DNA from: Lachnospiraceae bacterium
GTDB taxonomy: Bacteria > Bacillota > Clostridia > Lachnospirales > Lachnospiraceae
Length of the DNA stretch: 64,000 bases
Reading direction: 5' to 3'
Assembly: GCA_017518735.1 (NCBI GenBank)
Contig: JAFWTY010000026.1
Coordinates: 62,001-126,000 of the forward strand
The translations under genes were made by a program, and so were the position numbers. Below, one piece after another: positions 51,419 through 60,211 of this stretch. The notes beneath the pieces are model-generated. The model did not search any database. It saw nothing but the letters and a program-made list of their open reading frames with translations, and was not told the origin of the DNA. Each line of letters begins with the position of its first letter. The stretch's first letter is position 1.

Positions 51419-54400
51419 ATGCCTAGACCTTGGGAAGAAAAGAATTACACAGAGGAAGAACTGCTTGAAAAATGGGGGCCTGCGAAGTCCACAAGCGGCG
51501 TCACCAGAGAAGAGTTCTATGACAAAATGGTAGAGCAGGGGTGGAACAAGCCGGGAGACGACAATTCCATTGCAGCTCTGTGGTGTCATGCCTGTGAACA
51601 TGAGAAACAATTCCGTCCGAAGAAACCGAACCTTTCAAAAGAAATCATGGACATGAATGTTACCGATGATATCGGGCCCCGCGGCAAGACTGATTATTCC
51701 AAAAAGATCGATGTGCTTTATTTTGCTTCGGATTATTATGGAGTCGAGGCAATAATCGGAGTCAAAACACCGATTGAGAAGGAAAGAGCCCGTCTTGCGT
51801 TCATCCGTGATATGTCTGATTCCGGTTGGAAAAAAGACGATGACAGAGAAGTTTTAAATGTGATTGAGAAATATGCCCATGATGGTTTTGCCGACAAAAG
51901 CTCAGGCAAATCATTCCGTTCTACTCTTTACATGTACGGCGGAAATACGTCCTTTGGAAGAAAGCTTGCCATAGAAGCTATTCTGGGCGAAGAGAAAAAA
52001 GGCATAATTAAAATTGCCGAAGAAGACAAAAAGGTACTGGACGAAGAGCTTAAGAGAATTGATGTGCTGCAGAAAGAGGAGGAAGCCAGATTAGAAGAAG
52101 AAAGAAAATTAAACGATCCGAACAAGGTGCTCCGCTCCTATTTTAACAAAATCATGGAACTGGGCCTGGATGAGTTTGAATTTGATTATCAGGCAGCAGA
52201 CGACTGGGCAGCCTATGAAAAATATAAGGATTTAACAGGTGATGCCATGAAGATTACCGATGCGGAAGCCGGAATCGACAGCTTACCCGTTGATGAGGAA
52301 CTGTTAAAGAAAACCCCGGATAAGGCGAAGGAAGCGCTGAAGGAATCCTTCAAAAAGATGATGGAAGGTATTTTCGGGGATGACGAAAGTCTTACCGATC
52401 TGGGAAGTTTATCTTATATGGATTTCAGCGCTCACTTAACAAGTCCGGACGACCTTAAAGCTTATCTTAAGGACGCTGTAAAGGAAGCTGCCAAAACAGT
52501 TGCAATTGCAGAAGCCGGGGAAAAAGACAGAGAGGAGAACCCGGATTACTACTTAAGGGCGGATAACATTTCCAAAACCCTGTCCAAGCTTCATACCATT
52601 GTAAAGGCATTAAGATATGATAACAAGAGTTTCCAAAACGCTGCAAAGAACAAAGAGGACACTTCGAAAATCGAGTTAAAGACCACTTCCCCTCTTCTTA
52701 AGATGCTCGGGGTTGAGAATGACAGTCCGGCTTCGCAGAAGGAATTATTTGCGGCCATCGAACACATCGCGCAGGTAAAAGCCACCAAATCAACCGATTT
52801 GATGACGAAAGATACGCTTGAGAAAGATCTGTTCTGGAATAATTATTCCAGAGCTTTAACCGCGGATGAAATCCGGAAAATGCAGGAGAAATTTGCGGAG
52901 ATTTCGGAAACGGGCTTTGACTGGGATGAGTTTGTAAACTCCGGCGGATACGAGCAGTTCTTAGAGACGCAGAACATTCAGATGAACGGTAATTTTGACC
53001 CGCTGGAACTTGCCAGACTCAGCAAGTCCGGACCGGAAGCGGAGAAGCAGTTCCAGACCAGAGTCAGTGTTGCAAACTATGAGCAGGCCATGGACTGTCT
53101 GGATAAAATCAATGCGGAATACCAGGCAAAGAAGGATGCCATTTATAACATCGACAGTGCCGATAAACTGGGTGAATGGTTTACGAAGAACGGTTACGAC
53201 ATGCTGGAGAACAGCATGCTTGTGGTAAACGGAATCGATGAGAAAATCATCAACGGTGAAACGCTTAAGGTAATCAACTTAAGCAACGAAATCGATGAGG
53301 AAAAGCTTGACCGCGACAAACTGAGCATGGATGAATACAAGGAAATGATTCAGAAGGCAAAGGATGCGCAGAAGCTTTATGAGGAGAACAAGGAAGATTT
53401 CCAGAATGTATTCCATGTAATGAGCTACAAGGAGGACCGTTTCGGAGAATACCAGCCGTACCAGGTAAGAAACCGGATGGATAAAATTACGAATGACAAA
53501 GAGCTGATCGGTAAAATCAATCAGTTCCGTCATACCCTCTATGAGTTAAAGAGAGCGGACCAGAATGTCTGCAAGCTTGTCAATGTCAAGAAGAACAACG
53601 AACCTGTTATGGTGGAGCCTCTCGAAGCCGATACCAAATTTGATGCGCAGATGGTTTATAACGAGAAGCAGGTTCTGGATGTCGTTTATGATATGTTAAA
53701 GGATCCGACTACCCGTACGCACAGAGATTCCAAAGAGTACAAGAAAATCATGTCCGATGTTCTGAAGGTGAAGGAAGTGCTTTCCAAGACTTACGCAAGT
53801 AACGAAGAAGCCAGAAGAGCATATGTGAAATCCATTAATAACGTACTTAAGGATATTAATACCTACCGGAAACATAAGGCAGATACGACCGTGAAGGAAG
53901 ATGCCACCCTCGATAAACTGGTTGCGTTGGAGCGTGTGGACAAACTGCTTCGTACCCGTTACCAGTCCGTGGAGCGAAGAGTCTATGAAGACGATCTCGG
54001 CGGCGTTGCGGAACTCTTTGATATCAATGTGGCGGAAGATAAGTTCGGCAATGATTATCTGTTAGATAAGGCACGTCAGAAGATTAACAACATGAACAAG
54101 TCCATCGATGAACTGAAGGCTGAGATGGAACTTGAGGAAGGACCGATTAGGAGAAGCAATTCCTTCAGTGGAGCACCTCTTGATGCGGGCAAGCTGGACC
54201 GGCAGGAAGAAATCAAGGTTGAAGCGCCGAAGGAAGAGATTAAGATCGAAGAGCCGAAGGAAGAAATCAAGAACGAAGAACCTAAGGAAGAAATCAAGAT
54301 TGAAGAGCCTAAGGCTGAAGCAGTTGATTTTATGAAGCATCCGATGGCGGCAGCAGCCAACAAAATTGAGGCAGATTACAGAAAGACCCTGGATCCGAAC

Positions 54401-54844
54401 GACAGCTACGGTAAGGAGAAACTGCTTTCCTCCGCAATCAAGACCCTTTATGCGGCATCCATTATAGGCGCCTGCGAAAGAAAGGTCAAAGAACTCGGTG
54501 CAGAGAAAGCTACCGGTCTTCTGGAAAACGGTATGAGAGACCTTGCCAAAGCCAATTCCGTACAGTTTGCGAAGTTCAAATTCCAGGTATTAACCGATAA
54601 GGATTTCAACAAGGAATTTGAAAAGGGTGTAATTGAAGCTGCGAAGGAAGGCAAAACATCCGCAGAAGATATTCTGAAGTGCCGCGACAATGCACTGAAA
54701 GCCTGCTTTACCGCTTACAAGGGAAAGGTGACCAAGGATCTGGACAAACTTTCCCATGATATCGGTTCCAAGATTAATTCCAAATCTCCCGAAGTAAAGG
54801 TGGAGAAAAACAAACTGGACCCGAAAGTAATCCCCGTAAAGTAA
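51419..54844 (+). CDS. Giant cytosolic protein, function unknown
   Basis: 1141 residues, AAAGAGGA eight bases upstream, 19 bases after the previous stop. No signal peptide or membrane helix. The N-terminal 160 residues look globular (RPWEEKNYTEEELLEKWG; ALWCHACEHEKQFRPKK with one Cys-x2-Cys). Then long charged helices, and near 923-960 a tandem repeat of EEIKIEEPK type (four to five copies of about 9 residues). A helical C-terminal domain (about 975-1100, LLSSAIKTLYAASIIGACERK) is similar in pattern to the end of the preceding protein. No family recognised. With the two preceding frames it probably works as one unit. Confidence 0.75.
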   Translation: MPRPWEEKNYTEEELLEKWGPAKSTSGVTREEFYDKMVEQGWNKPGDDNSIAALWCHACEHEKQFRPKKPNLSKEIMDMNVTDDIGPRGKTDYSKKIDVLYFASDYYGVEAIIGVKTPIEKERARLAFIRDMSDSGWKKDDDREVLNVIEKYAHDGFADKSSGKSFRSTLYMYGGNTSFGRKLAIEAILGEEKKGIIKIAEEDKKVLDEELKRIDVLQKEEEARLEEERKLNDPNKVLRSYFNKIMELGLDEFEFDYQAADDWAAYEKYKDLTGDAMKITDAEAGIDSLPVDEELLKKTPDKAKEALKESFKKMMEGIFGDDESLTDLGSLSYMDFSAHLTSPDDLKAYLKDAVKEAAKTVAIAEAGEKDREENPDYYLRADNISKTLSKLHTIVKALRYDNKSFQNAAKNKEDTSKIELKTTSPLLKMLGVENDSPASQKELFAAIEHIAQVKATKSTDLMTKDTLEKDLFWNNYSRALTADEIRKMQEKFAEISETGFDWDEFVNSGGYEQFLETQNIQMNGNFDPLELARLSKSGPEAEKQFQTRVSVANYEQAMDCLDKINAEYQAKKDAIYNIDSADKLGEWFTKNGYDMLENSMLVVNGIDEKIINGETLKVINLSNEIDEEKLDRDKLSMDEYKEMIQKAKDAQKLYEENKEDFQNVFHVMSYKEDRFGEYQPYQVRNRMDKITNDKELIGKINQFRHTLYELKRADQNVCKLVNVKKNNEPVMVEPLEADTKFDAQMVYNEKQVLDVVYDMLKDPTTRTHRDSKEYKKIMSDVLKVKEVLSKTYASNEEARRAYVKSINNVLKDINTYRKHKADTTVKEDATLDKLVALERVDKLLRTRYQSVERRVYEDDLGGVAELFDINVAEDKFGNDYLLDKARQKINNMNKSIDELKAEMELEEGPIRRSNSFSGAPLDAGKLDRQEEIKVEAPKEEIKIEEPKEEIKNEEPKEEIKIEEPKAEAVDFMKHPMAAAANKIEADYRKTLDPNDSYGKEKLLSSAIKTLYAASIIGACERKVKELGAEKATGLLENGMRDLAKANSVQFAKFKFQVLTDKDFNKEFEKGVIEAAKEGKTSAEDILKCRDNALKACFTAYKGKVTKDLDKLSHDIGSKINSKSPEVKVEKNKLDPKVIPVK

Positions 54845-54859
54845 AAATTATTAAAAAAC

Positions 54860-54889
54860 AGGGCCCGATTGAAAAATCGGGCCTTTTTT
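54860..54889 (+). terminator. Terminator of the giant-protein unit
   Basis: Nine-bp stem GGCCCGATT (54862-54870) / AATCGGGCC (54875-54883), loop GAAA, T6. The T-run is the first part of the right direct repeat. Confidence 0.9.
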
Positions 54890-54906
54890 GGTGCCGGATA
54901 AACTTT
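54883..54906 (+). repeat. 24-nt direct repeat, right copy
   Basis: Identical to 46094-46117 (C, T6, GGTGCCGGATAAACTTT), again starting in a terminator T-run. A TATAAT (54909-54914) follows at once, so this copy may also lie in the serpin promoter. Confidence 0.8.
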
Positions 54907-54998
54907 TTTATAATTTTTCCATAAAAGATGCGTTTTTCGTTCGTATCTTATTCAGAAGCGCGAAGATGCGTAGACAACTTAAGAGGAGTGAATCAATC

Positions 54999-56330
54999 AT
55001 GAAAAAGAAATTTTTACAGTTGTTTGGAATATTCAGTACGGTAGTTTTTCTTACGGGTTGTGCAAAACCGGTTATTTCCCCTTCCGAAAATCCGAGTAAC
55101 AATCAGTATAACGAGATGCCGATCGGAGAAGGCGCTGTCAATATGACGGAAGGAAGCGGCGGACTCGAAAGTTTGGGAGAGCCTACCGAAGCGGAGGAGA
55201 AAGCACTTTCGAATGCGTCTGTGAAGGTATTTTTGGAGACAATAAAGAAGGAGAGTGACGAGAAAAACGTCCTTCTTTCGCCCACATCCCTGATGTTTGC
55301 TCTCGGAATGACCGAAAACGGAGCGAACGGACAGACGCTGGAAGAGATGGAAAATACAATGAACGGCGGAATCTCCATAGAAGAGTTGAACCGGATCCTT
55401 TCCTATACGGCAAACCACCTGGAGAGCTCCGAAGACGTGGAATGGAACGTGGCTGACTCCATCTGGGTAAGAGATGAAGAGGGATTAAAGCTGAATCAGG
55501 ACTTTCTGAATAAGGTTGTTTCCTATTATTGTGCGGAAATCTGGAAGGCTCCCTTCGATCAGAGCACGGTTGATGATATCAATAACTGGGTCAACAATAA
55601 TACAAAGGGTATGATTCCCGAAATCCTTGATCAGATTCCCGCCGATGCCGTGATGTATCTGGTAAATGCAATCGCTTTTGAAGGGGAGTGGGAGGAACAG
55701 TATTCGGAAGATGATATTTATGAAAACGAAATCTTCCACAATGCGGATGGCAGTACGACCACGGTAACCATGCTTCGCAGCGAAGAAAACAGATATTTTG
55801 AACTGGCAGGCGGAGAAGGATTTATCAAAACCTATAAGGGCGGAGAATATGCTTTCGTGGGAATTCTTCCCGAAGAAGGCATGACGACAAAAGAATACAT
55901 TAACAAACTGGCTGAAAACGGAGAGGATTTCTCCAAGGCGATTCGCGAAGCAGAGTTCGAAGAAGTGATCGTGAATATGCCGGAATTTACCAATGATTAT
56001 GAAAAAGAGATGAGTTCCGTTTTTGCGGAAGCGGGAATGCCCTCTGCATTTCATCCGGAAACGGCGGACTTTACCAACATGTTCGCACCGGATGAGAACG
56101 GATATGTTTACGAACCCTATATCGGAAGAATCCTTCACAAGACCCACATTGAAGTGGACAGAGAGGGAACCAAGGCAGCAGCCGTAACCGTAGTGGAAAT
56201 GAAGTGTGAAGCGGTAATGGAAATGGAAGAACCCTTAAGAATTACGCTCGACAGACCTTTCGTATATGCCATCGTGGATACAACCACCGGTTTGCCGATC
56301 TTCTTAGGCTGCCAGAATACAATGGAATAA
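54999..56330 (+). CDS. Serpin-family lipoprotein (serine protease inhibitor)
   Basis: 443 residues from the ATG at 54999 (AAGAGGAG ten bases upstream). Signal peptide with lipobox FLTGC, a Gly/Glu/Asn-rich linker (about 22-60), then a whole serpin fold (NVLLSPTSLMFALGMTENGA, AIAFEGEWE, FVGILPEEGM). The hinge of the reactive loop near residues 385-400 reads EVDREGTKAAAVTVVEM, with the small residues needed for an inhibitory serpin. The scissile bond should lie in MKCEAVMEMEEP; the exact P1 is unclear. RPFVYAIVDTTTGLPIFLG closes the fold. It sits on the cell surface and probably blocks host or rival proteases. Confidence 0.93.
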   Translation: MKKKFLQLFGIFSTVVFLTGCAKPVISPSENPSNNQYNEMPIGEGAVNMTEGSGGLESLGEPTEAEEKALSNASVKVFLETIKKESDEKNVLLSPTSLMFALGMTENGANGQTLEEMENTMNGGISIEELNRILSYTANHLESSEDVEWNVADSIWVRDEEGLKLNQDFLNKVVSYYCAEIWKAPFDQSTVDDINNWVNNNTKGMIPEILDQIPADAVMYLVNAIAFEGEWEEQYSEDDIYENEIFHNADGSTTTVTMLRSEENRYFELAGGEGFIKTYKGGEYAFVGILPEEGMTTKEYINKLAENGEDFSKAIREAEFEEVIVNMPEFTNDYEKEMSSVFAEAGMPSAFHPETADFTNMFAPDENGYVYEPYIGRILHKTHIEVDREGTKAAAVTVVEMKCEAVMEMEEPLRITLDRPFVYAIVDTTTGLPIFLGCQNTME

Positions 56331-56367
56331 TTCGCAGGTAAAACTTGCTTCATGACGATCCTCGCAC

Positions 56368-56400
56368 AAACAGTCCGGCTTTCATTCGCCGGGCTGTTTT
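56368..56400 (+). terminator. Terminator of the serpin gene
   Basis: Stem ACAGTCCGGC (56370-56379) / GCCGGGCTGT (56388-56397) with one G-U pair, eight-base loop, T-run. Confidence 0.8.
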
Positions 56401-56408
56401 GCTATAAT
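56400..56408 (+). promoter_or_regulatory. Extended -10 promoter of tilS, very close to the ATG
   Basis: TGCTATAAT (56400-56408) is a perfect extended -10, and the tilS ATG starts 7 bases after it. The transcript would begin at or next to the start codon. Confidence 0.65.
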
Positions 56409-56415
56409 AAATCAT

Positions 56416-57831
56416 ATGTGGAATCGTATTTACGAAGAAATCGAAAAAGAGCGGATGATGAAAGACGGAGATACAGTCGTGGCCGGGGTTTCCGGCGGCG
56501 CTGATTCGGTCTGTCTTCTGTATGTCTTAAAAGAATATGCAAAAATTCATGAAATCAAGCTGATCGCGGCCCATATACACCATGGCCTGCGAGACAATGC
56601 GGACGGCGACGAAGCATATGTAAAAGCTCTTTGTACGGAGTGGAATGTTCCGCTTCGTGTTCTTCATATCGATGCAAAGCAGGTTGCCACAGACCGGAAA
56701 ATCAGCGTGGAGGAGGCCGGAAGGCAGGAGCGATACGCATTTTTCCGGCAGATTCTGGAAGAGGAGAAGGCTTCGGGGAATGGCAAAATTGCGGTGGCTC
56801 ACCAGCAGGATGATCTTTGCGAAACCATGCTTTTTCAACTTTTCAGAGGAAGCGGAATCAGCGGACTTCGCGGTATTCTGCCGGTGTCCGGAAACATTAT
56901 AAGGCCGCTGCTTTCGGTAAGCCGGGCGGAGATTGAAAATTTCCTGTCCGAGAAAGGCATCGCCTGGCGGGAAGATGAGAGCAACGAGGATGTGACCTAT
57001 TCCAGAAACCGCATCCGCCATGAAATTCTGCCGGCTGCGGAACTTGTCTGTGACGGTGCGAAGGAACATATGGCAAAGGCGGCAAAGCGCCTTCGGGAAA
57101 TCGAGGAATATATAAATGCCGAGGCAGACAGGGCAGAGAGCCTGTATGTAAAGGAAAGTGAAACCGAAGACGGAGAAGCGGAGATTCTGATTCGGAATGA
57201 AATCCTTGATCTCCCGGCTGCATTAAGCGGAGAAATTCTTCTTCGTGCACTTGCAAAGGTGGCAGGAAAAAGCCGCGATATCGGAGCTGTGCAGGTGGAA
57301 GCATTGAGGGATCTTTATGCTTCCCAGGTCGGAAGGAAAAGAGAATTCATATATGAAGTCCGGGCGTACAGGGAGTATGCCGGAATTCGCTTAACCTGTG
57401 CGGAAGAGAAGACATTGTCTGACAATAAAGGTACGGAACAGATTGACCTACCGACAAGGGAAGAGGACTATCCGTTTCTGACAAAGGGAGATTTAAGTCT
57501 GGAGTGCCGGATTGTGCCTTATGATTCCAATGAAGAGATTCCGTCGGATGACTATAAGAAATGGTTTGATTATGATATAATGAAAAGCGGTTTGTGCTTC
57601 CGCCACCCGAAGGAAGGGGATTACATTACCGTCACCAAAGAAGGCGGGCACAAAGCGCTGAAAGATTATTTGAAGGATGAAAAAATCCCTGCCAGGGAAC
57701 GCGGTGAAGTCTGGGTCCTGGCAGGCGGCAGTAATGTTTGGTGGGTTGTGGGCCGCAGAATCAGCGAAGAAGCAAAAGTGACGGAACAAACGGAGAAGTG
57801 TTTATTAATTTCAAGGGTTGCAAATGATTGA
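56416..57831 (+). CDS. tilS: tRNA(Ile)-lysidine synthase
   Basis: 471 residues. PP-loop ATPase motif AGVSGGADSVCLLYVL, then AHIHHGLRDNADGDEAYVK, RKISVEEAGRQERYAFF and the RNRIRHEILP block are TilS hallmarks. C-terminal domain DYLKDEKIPARERGEVWVL. It changes C34 to lysidine in the AUA-reading tRNA, an essential step. No ribosome binding site precedes the ATG at 56416, and the promoter is only 7 bases away, so a leaderless mRNA is likely; the N-terminus MWNRIYEEIEKERM fits the family, which supports this start. Confidence 0.94.
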   Translation: MWNRIYEEIEKERMMKDGDTVVAGVSGGADSVCLLYVLKEYAKIHEIKLIAAHIHHGLRDNADGDEAYVKALCTEWNVPLRVLHIDAKQVATDRKISVEEAGRQERYAFFRQILEEEKASGNGKIAVAHQQDDLCETMLFQLFRGSGISGLRGILPVSGNIIRPLLSVSRAEIENFLSEKGIAWREDESNEDVTYSRNRIRHEILPAAELVCDGAKEHMAKAAKRLREIEEYINAEADRAESLYVKESETEDGEAEILIRNEILDLPAALSGEILLRALAKVAGKSRDIGAVQVEALRDLYASQVGRKREFIYEVRAYREYAGIRLTCAEEKTLSDNKGTEQIDLPTREEDYPFLTKGDLSLECRIVPYDSNEEIPSDDYKKWFDYDIMKSGLCFRHPKEGDYITVTKEGGHKALKDYLKDEKIPARERGEVWVLAGGSNVWWVVGRRISEEAKVTEQTEKCLLISRVAND

Positions 57832-59602
57832 TATAAAGAAAAACAGAAAAATCAGTTTGCTGATAGCTGTTATGGTTGTTTTGGGGATCGGAATGCTTTC
57901 TGTATTTCGGTATCAGTTTTCTTTCTCGACGAACGACGATGTCATGTTTAAGGCGATTCTTCGGGGAGATATTACCGGAAAACCGGACGGCCATCTGATT
58001 TTTACGATGTACCCGTTGGGATTGTTGTTAAAAAGTCTGTATGTTCTGAATAATTCAATTCCCTGGTACGACGGTTTTGTTCTTCTGTTGCATTTTTTAG
58101 GTTATTTTTTGGTGATTCTTCGTACAGGCAAAGTCCTGTCAAAGAAAAAGACAGGGGTTATGGTGCTGGGAGAAATCATTTCGGGTATCGTTCTTCTCAG
58201 TTTGGATCTGCCTTACCTGATTTTGCATCAGTGGACGTCATTTGCGGCATTTTTGTTTGCGGTTGCGCTGTTTTATTACTTTACCGAAGGAGATGAAACA
58301 AAAGAACGGATAAAAGGATATTTCGTAATCGGTTTGTTTCTGATTCTTTCTTTCTGGATTCGAAAAGAAGTTTTTTTGATGGGAATGCCACTGTTCGGTC
58401 TGGCAATGATTCATCGCTTCGGCAGAAAGAATAAAATTCCACGGGATAAGTATGTGTTTGGAGCAATTCTGTTGATTCTCCTGCTGCTTTCCTTTGTATT
58501 TGATAAAATGGCGTACTCCTCCGAAGAATGGAAGACATTTCAGTCTTATAATAAAGCCAGGTCGGATGTATACGATTTTTACGGACTTCCTCCATATGGG
58601 GAAACCACGGAAGAATATGAAAAAAGGAATCTGAAGGAATCGGATTTATATCCTTTTGGAACGTGGGATCTGGCCATGTTTGAGGACTGCTACGAAGATA
58701 ATATGGTATCGTTCGCCCAATTCAGCAAAGGGTATTGGAATCGGCTCCATTTTCAAAAATGGGCATTACGCTATACATTTAATCTGGAGTTGAAATACTT
58801 TACAGGTGAATGGAACACTGTTTTGGCACCGGCATCGGTGATTCTTTCGGTGATTGGAATTATTGTTTTTTCCGTTTTGAAAAAACGAAAAGCAGCAATC
58901 CTTCTGACACTTGCATTCTGTTATGAACTTGCATTTGTATATTATTGCCTTTTCTTTGGAAGATTTCCGGAAAGAGTGGCATATGGATTTTTCCTCCTGC
59001 ATATATTGTTTGCAATATGTGTTTTCTTGCGGGAGATTGCAAAAGCAGGGGAGGAAAAGAAGTCGAAACAGTCTTCCAAAACTGCTTTTACAGTGACTTT
59101 GATTGGGTTGTTTATTCTTCTGCCGGTTTTGGCGTTGAGGATATACAGTACGGATAAAACCGTTAAAAAGCAGGATGAGAAGCTGAAGGAATGGGAAGAG
59201 ATCAATTCCTATTTTGCAAATCATCCTCAGAACATGTATTATTTGCAGACGAATGATTTTTCGACTTATGGAGAAAAAATGTTCCGGGGAGAAACTTTCG
59301 AGCAGAATAATTATCTTCGGCTCGGAAGCTGGATTGCAGGCGGCCCATTACATAAGAAACAGTTAGAGAACAAGGGAACCGAACCGTGGAACAGGATTTT
59401 AAGAGACGAAACCGTTTTATTTGTTGAATCGGAGCATATAGACAGTCAATGGATTACGAACTTTTATGAAGGACGCGGAATTTCGGTAAAAGTTGAACAG
59501 GTAGATGAACTGGTAGTCTCGGATAACCAAAAGTTTCCTGTTTATTCCATAAGGGAGAATATCGGGACTGATAGCGCGGAAGATTTGACAATCGAAAAAT
59601 GA
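57824..59602 (+). CDS. Multi-spanning membrane protein, possibly GT-C glycosyltransferase-like
   Basis: 592 residues from the ATG at 57824, overlapping the tilS stop by 8 bases. About ten membrane helices in the first 420 residues, then a final soluble part (about 435-592). An early extracytoplasmic loop holds SFSTNDDVMFKAILRG with paired Asp, as in GT-C enzymes that use lipid-linked sugars; that family link is tentative. The DNA is more AT-rich than the neighbours. It lies between tilS and hpt, genes that usually adjoin, so it is probably an insertion. Confidence 0.72.
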   Translation: MIDIKKNRKISLLIAVMVVLGIGMLSVFRYQFSFSTNDDVMFKAILRGDITGKPDGHLIFTMYPLGLLLKSLYVLNNSIPWYDGFVLLLHFLGYFLVILRTGKVLSKKKTGVMVLGEIISGIVLLSLDLPYLILHQWTSFAAFLFAVALFYYFTEGDETKERIKGYFVIGLFLILSFWIRKEVFLMGMPLFGLAMIHRFGRKNKIPRDKYVFGAILLILLLLSFVFDKMAYSSEEWKTFQSYNKARSDVYDFYGLPPYGETTEEYEKRNLKESDLYPFGTWDLAMFEDCYEDNMVSFAQFSKGYWNRLHFQKWALRYTFNLELKYFTGEWNTVLAPASVILSVIGIIVFSVLKKRKAAILLTLAFCYELAFVYYCLFFGRFPERVAYGFFLLHILFAICVFLREIAKAGEEKKSKQSSKTAFTVTLIGLFILLPVLALRIYSTDKTVKKQDEKLKEWEEINSYFANHPQNMYYLQTNDFSTYGEKMFRGETFEQNNYLRLGSWIAGGPLHKKQLENKGTEPWNRILRDETVLFVESEHIDSQWITNFYEGRGISVKVEQVDELVVSDNQKFPVYSIRENIGTDSAEDLTIEK

Positions 59603-59636
59603 CAATAGAATTCTTATGCTCAAAGGAGGTTTTCTT

Positions 59637-60170
59637 ATGGCAGAACATGTTAAAGTTATGATGACCGAAGAAGAGGTTACGAATAAGATTAAGGAAATCG
59701 GAATCTTAATCAGCAAGGATTACGAGGGTAAGGATGTGCATATCATCTGCATCCTGAAGGGCGCGAGCTTTTTTGCCTGCGAACTGGCAAAGCGCATTAA
59801 GGTGCCGGTAACCATCGACTTTATGTCGGTTTCGAGTTACGGTGGCGGAACGGAGTCCAGCGGTCATGTTAAGATCGTGAAGGATCTGGATATGCCGATT
59901 GAAGACAAAAATGTCATCGTCGTGGAAGACATCATTGATTCCGGACGTACATTGAGCCATCTTCTGGAGCTGTTGAAGGCGCGTCATCCAAAGAGCCTGG
60001 AACTTTGCACCCTGCTTGATAAGCCCACGAGAAGAGTTGTGGATGTGGATGTGAAGTATATCGGATTTCAGGTTCCGGACCTTTTTGTGGTAGGATATGG
60101 TCTGGATTATGATCAAAAATATCGAAACTTACCTTACATCGGAGTTGTGGAATTCGACGAAGACAAGTAA
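59637..60170 (+). CDS. hpt: Hypoxanthine phosphoribosyltransferase
   Basis: 177 residues from the ATG at 59637 with an ideal AAAGGAGG site; in-frame upstream codons lie inside that site. The PRPP-binding motif is VVEDIIDSGRTL; CILKGASFFACELAKRI and LDYDQKYRNLPYIGVV match Hpt. It salvages hypoxanthine and guanine. tilS-hpt-ftsH order is conserved in Firmicutes. Confidence 0.95.
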   Translation: MAEHVKVMMTEEEVTNKIKEIGILISKDYEGKDVHIICILKGASFFACELAKRIKVPVTIDFMSVSSYGGGTESSGHVKIVKDLDMPIEDKNVIVVEDIIDSGRTLSHLLELLKARHPKSLELCTLLDKPTRRVVDVDVKYIGFQVPDLFVVGYGLDYDQKYRNLPYIGVVEFDEDK

Positions 60171-60211
60171 AGAAGGATTCGAAGAATAAGTAATACGGAA
60201 GGAATAAAGAA

